In this document: one piece after another, positions 60,501-64,000 of the stretch | How the letters are laid out: every line of letters begins with the position of its first letter | How positions within the stretch are numbered: position 1 is the first letter of the stretch | Source of the DNA: Malachius bipustulatus | Lineage: Eukaryota; Arthropoda; Insecta; Coleoptera; Melyridae | DNA: 64,000 bases | Direction: 5' to 3' | Assembly (NCBI GenBank): GCA_910589415.1 | Contig: OU342636.1 | Span: 45,771,735-45,835,734, forward strand | Notes under the pieces: model-generated | What the model was told of the DNA's origin: nothing | Database searches by the model: none | Seen by the model: only the letters and a program-made list of their open reading frames with translations | Program-made: the position numbers and the translations under genes

Positions 60501-63100
60501 CTGTGTTCACACAAAATTACGCCCCGTTCTGAAGACATCGATTTTTCCTGAAAATATGAAGCTCTGCAAATTTTTCAGACTTTTTTTTTCTCTTCGATTT
60601 TGATGAAAATCTCTAGTCAGGCGATAGAAAGTGCGAGAAGTTCAGAACTGTAAGTGGTTTTTCTGTAGCTCTTCCCGTTTTTGAGATATGACCGTTTAAA
60701 TTTGAAAATTTGCAAATTTTTTAGCTTTTCAAAATTTTTGATCTCGTTTTGTGAAAAAACTGAGGACTTTACGGTCCAACTGGATTAATTTTCCGACTCA
60801 TATGGCAGTCGACTGTGTTCACACAAAATTACGCCCCGTTCTGAAGACATCGATTTTTCCTGAAAATATGAAGCTCTGCAAATTTTTCAGATTTTTTTTT
60901 CTCTTCGATTTTGATGAAAATCTCTAGTCAGGCGATAGAAAGTGCGAGAAGTTCAGAACTGTAAGTGGTTTTTCTGTAGCTCTCTCCGTTTTTGAGATAT
61001 GACCGTTTAAATTTGAAAATTTGCAAATTTTTTAGCTTTTCAAAATTTTTGATCTCGTTTTGTGAAAAAATTGAGGACTTTACGGTCCAACTGGATTAAT
61101 TTTCCGACTCATATGGAAGTCGACTGTGTTCACACAAAATTACGCCCCGTTCTGAAGACATCGATTTTTCCTGAAAATATGAAGCTCTGCAAATTTTTCA
61201 GATTTTTTTTCTCTTCGATTTTGATGAAAATCTCTAGTCAGGCGATAGAAAGTGCGAGAAGTTCAGAACTGTAAGTGGTTTTTCTGTAGCTCTCCCCGTT
61301 TTTGAGATATGACCGTTTAAATTTGAAAATTTGCAAATTTTTTAGCTTTTCAAAATTTTTGATCTCGTTTTGTGAAAAAACTGAGGACTTTACGGTCCAA
61401 CTGGATTAATTTTCCGACTCATATGGCAATCGACTGTGTTCACACAAAATTACGTCCCGTTCTGAAGACATCGATTTTTCCTGAAAATATGAAGCTCTGC
61501 AAGTTTTTCAGAATTTTTTTTCTCTTCGATTTTGATGAAAATCCCTAGTCAGGCGATAGAAAGTGCGAGAAGTTCAGAACTGTAAGTGGTTTTTCTGTAG
61601 CTCTCCCCGTTTTTGAGATATGACCGTTTAAATTTGAAAATTTGCAAATTTTTTAGCTTTTCAAAATTTTTGATCTCGTTTTGTGAAAAAACTGAGGACT
61701 TTACGGTCCAACTGGATTAATTTTCCGACTCATATGGCAGTCGACTGTGTTCACACAAAATTACGCCCCGTTCTGAAGACATCGATTTTTCCTGAAAATA
61801 TGAAGCTCTGCAAATTTTTCAGATTTTTTTTTCTCTTCGATTTTGATGAAAATCTCTAGTCAGGCGATAGAAAGTGCGAGAAGTTCAGAACTGTAAGTGG
61901 TTTTTCTGTAGCTCTCCCCGTTTTTGAGATATGACCGTTTAAATTTGAAAATTTGCAAATTTTTTAGCTTTTCAAAATTTTTGATCTCGTTTTGTGAAAA
62001 AACTGAGGACTTTACGGTCCAACTGGATTAATTTTCCGACTCATATGGCAATCGACTGTGTTCACACAAAATTACGTCCCGTTCTGAAGACATCGATTTT
62101 TCCTGAAAATATGAAGCTCTGCAAGTTTTTCAGAATTTTTTTTTTCTTCGATTTTGATGAAAATCCCTAGTCAGGCGATAGAAAGTGCGAGAAGTTCAGA
62201 ACTGTAAGTGGTTTTTCTGTAGCTCTCCCCGTTTTTGAGATATGACCGTTTAAATTTGAAAATTTGCAAATTTTTTAGCTTTTCAAAATTTTTGATCTCG
62301 TTTTGCGAAAAAACTGAGGACTTTACCGTCCAACTCGACTAACTTTCCGACTCATATGGCAATCGACTGTGTTCACACAAAATTACGTCCCGTTCTGAAG
62401 ACATCGATTTTTCCTGAAAATATGAAGCTCTGCAAGTTTTTCAGAATTTTTTTTCTCTTCGATTTTGATGAAAATCCCTAGTCGGGCGATAGAAAGTGCG
62501 AGAAGTTCAGAACTGTAAGTGGTTTTTCTGTAGCTCTCCCCGTTTTCAAGATATGACCGTTTAAATTTGAAAATTTGCAATTTTTTTAGCTTTTCAAAAT
62601 TTTTGATCTCGTTTTGCGAAAAAACTGAGGACTTTACGGTCCAACTGGACTAATTTTCCGACTCATATGGCAATCGACTGTGTTCACACAAAATTACGTC
62701 CCGTTCTGAAGACATCGATTTTTCCTGAAAATATGAAGCTCTGCAAGTTTTTCAGAATTTTTTTTCTCTTCGATTTTGATGAAAATCCCTAGTCGGGCGA
62801 TAGAAAGTGCGAGAAGTTCAGAACTGTAAGTGGTTTTTCTGTAGCTCTCCCCGTTTTCAAGATATGACCGTTTAAATTTGAAAATTTGCAATTTTTTTAG
62901 CTTTTCAAAATTTTTGATCTCGTTTTGTGAAAAAATTGAGGACTTTACGGTCCAACTGGATTAATTTTCCGACTCATATGACAGTCGACTGTGTTCACAC
63001 AAAATTACGCCCCGTTCTGAAGACATCGATTTTTCCTGAAAATATGAAGCTCTGCAAATTTTTCAGATTTTTTTTTCTCTTCGATTTTGATGAAAATCTC
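42580..63100 (+). repeat. Right-hand HOR domain with 4-, 9-, 11-, 13-, 14- and 16-monomer spacings
   Basis: Marker GTCGGGCGAT lies at 42891, 45689, 50665, 50976, 54708, 55019, 58129, 58440, 62483 and 62794. From 50.6 kb on it comes as adjacent pairs spaced 13, 11 and 14 monomers apart (4043, 3421, 4354 bp). A second marker, GTTCAAACAAAA, lies at 47132, 48376, 51797, 53041, 55840 and 59883, with spacings of 4, 11, 4, 9 and 13 monomers, all exact multiples of 311. The four-monomer sub-block (GTTCAAAC; often CCGTATTTGAG; CTCTCTCCG with GGAAGTCGAC; type A/B) is nested in the longer unit. ATAAAAATCCC at 49717 and 57181 is 24 monomers apart. The unit is real, but its length was remodelled by gain and loss of internal blocks. 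Confidence 0.8.
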
Positions 63101-64000
63101 TAGTCAGGCGATAGAAAGTGCGAGAAGTTCAGAACTGTAAGTGGTTTTTCTGTAGCTCTCCCCGTTTTTGAGATATGACCGTTTAAATTTGAAAATTTGC
63201 AAATTTTTTAGCTTTTCAAAATTTTTGATCTCGTTTTGTGAAAAAACTGAGGACTTTACGGTCCAACTGGATTAATTTTCCGACTCATATGGCAATCGAC
63301 TGTGTTCACACAAAATTACGTCCCGTTCTGAAGACATCGATTTTTCCTGAAAATATGAAGCTCTGCAAGTTTTTCAGAATTTTTTTTCTCTTCGATTTTG
63401 ATGAAAATCCCTAGTCAGGCGATAGAAAGTGCGAGAAGTTCAGAACTGTAAGTGGTTTTTCTGTAGCTCTCCCCGTTTTCGAGATATGACCGTTTAAATT
63501 TGAAAATTTGCAAATTTTTTAGCTTTTCAAAATTTTTGATCTCGTTTTGTGAAAAAACTGAGGACTTTACGGTCCAACTGGATTAATTTTCCGACTCATA
63601 TGGCAATCGACTGTGTTCACACAAAATTACGTCCCGTTCTGAAGACATCGATTTTTCCTGAAAATATGAAGCTCTGCAAGTTTTTCAGAATTTTTTTTCT
63701 CTTCGATTTTGATGAAAATCCCTAGTCAGGTGATAGAAAGTGCGAGAAGTTCAGAACTGTAAGTGGTTTTTCTGTAGCTCTCCCCGTTTTTGAGATATGA
63801 CCGTTTAAATTTGAAAATTTGCAAATTTTTTAGCTTTTCAAAATTTTTGATCTCGTTTTGTGAAAAAATTGAGGACTTTACGGTCCAACTGGATTAATTT
63901 TCCGACTCATATGGCAGTCGACTGTGTTCACACAAAATTACGCCCCGTTCTGAAGACATCGATTTTTCCTGAAAATATGAAGCTCTGCAAATTTTTCAGA

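Larger units (their letters stand above)
40923..64000 (+). repeat. 311-bp satellite array, right part
   Basis: About 74 further copies of the same monomer in the same orientation and with the same landmarks, running off the end of the window. It resumes in the middle of the monomer that was split by the retrotransposon (AATTACGTCCCG). Types A and B are both present. Variants rare or absent on the left are common here: TTGCGAAAAAACTG with GGACTAATT and GTCGGGCGAT, GTTCAAACAAAATT with CTCTTAGATT, CTCTCTCCG, CCGTATTTGAG, and CATATGGAAGTCGAC. These recur at exact multiples of 311 bp and define higher-order repeats. No gene or RNA is visible in it. Confidence 0.97.

Overview
This window is eukaryotic, probably from an arthropod (most likely an insect). 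About 93% of it is one tandem satellite with a 311-bp monomer (310-311 bp in most copies). The copies run head to tail in a single orientation from base 1 to the end of the window, so both array ends lie outside. I count about 118 monomers on the left (1-36585) and about 74 on the right (40923-64000). I see no host protein-coding gene, tRNA, rRNA or CRISPR array. Short open frames of 60-110 codons in the satellite are repeat shadows: 311 is not a multiple of 3, so the frame changes with every monomer. The insect guess rests on the type of retrotransposon and the long AT-rich satellite. The species is not identifiable.

The satellite is structured. Most monomers are type A or type B, which differ at about five linked sites (CTGAGG/TTGAGG, CAATCG/CAGTCG, CGTCCCG/CGCCCCG, GCAAGTTTTTCAGAA/GCAAATTTTTCAGAT, CCCTAG/CTCTAG). 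Extra private variants reveal higher-order repeats (HORs) that change along the array: a 931-bp trimer at 1-7.8 kb, mixed A/B monomers at about 7.8-17 kb, a tandem pair of 2798-bp nine-mers at 25.2-30.8 kb, a twelve-monomer block duplicated 9.64 kb apart (19.9 and 29.5 kb), and on the right a system of 4-, 9-, 11-, 13- and 14-monomer spacings (42-64 kb). Each monomer carries an AT-rich nested dyad around a 16-bp perfect palindrome.

The array is interrupted once, by a 4337-bp non-LTR retrotransposon on the minus strand (36586-40922), flanked by a 5-bp AATTA target duplication within one type-A monomer. It encodes ORF1 (zinc-finger/coiled-coil/CCHC nucleic-acid-binding protein, with a frameshift near its start) and an intact 935-residue ORF2 (apurinic-type endonuclease plus reverse transcriptase, no RNase H). 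ORF1 and ORF2 overlap by 8 nt. The element ends in a small stem-loop followed by nine TTA repeats. This architecture fits the CR1/jockey side of LINEs, most like CR1-group elements. The 5' end begins CATTC 19 nt before the ORF1 ATG, with a DPE-like motif at about +28, so this may be a full-length copy with a very short leader rather than a truncated one.

No convincing wholly new system was found. The most interesting points are the nested and shifting HOR architecture, the possible promoter inside the ORF1 start, the 3' stem-loop/microsatellite end, and a near-intact LINE inside a probably heterochromatic or centromeric satellite.
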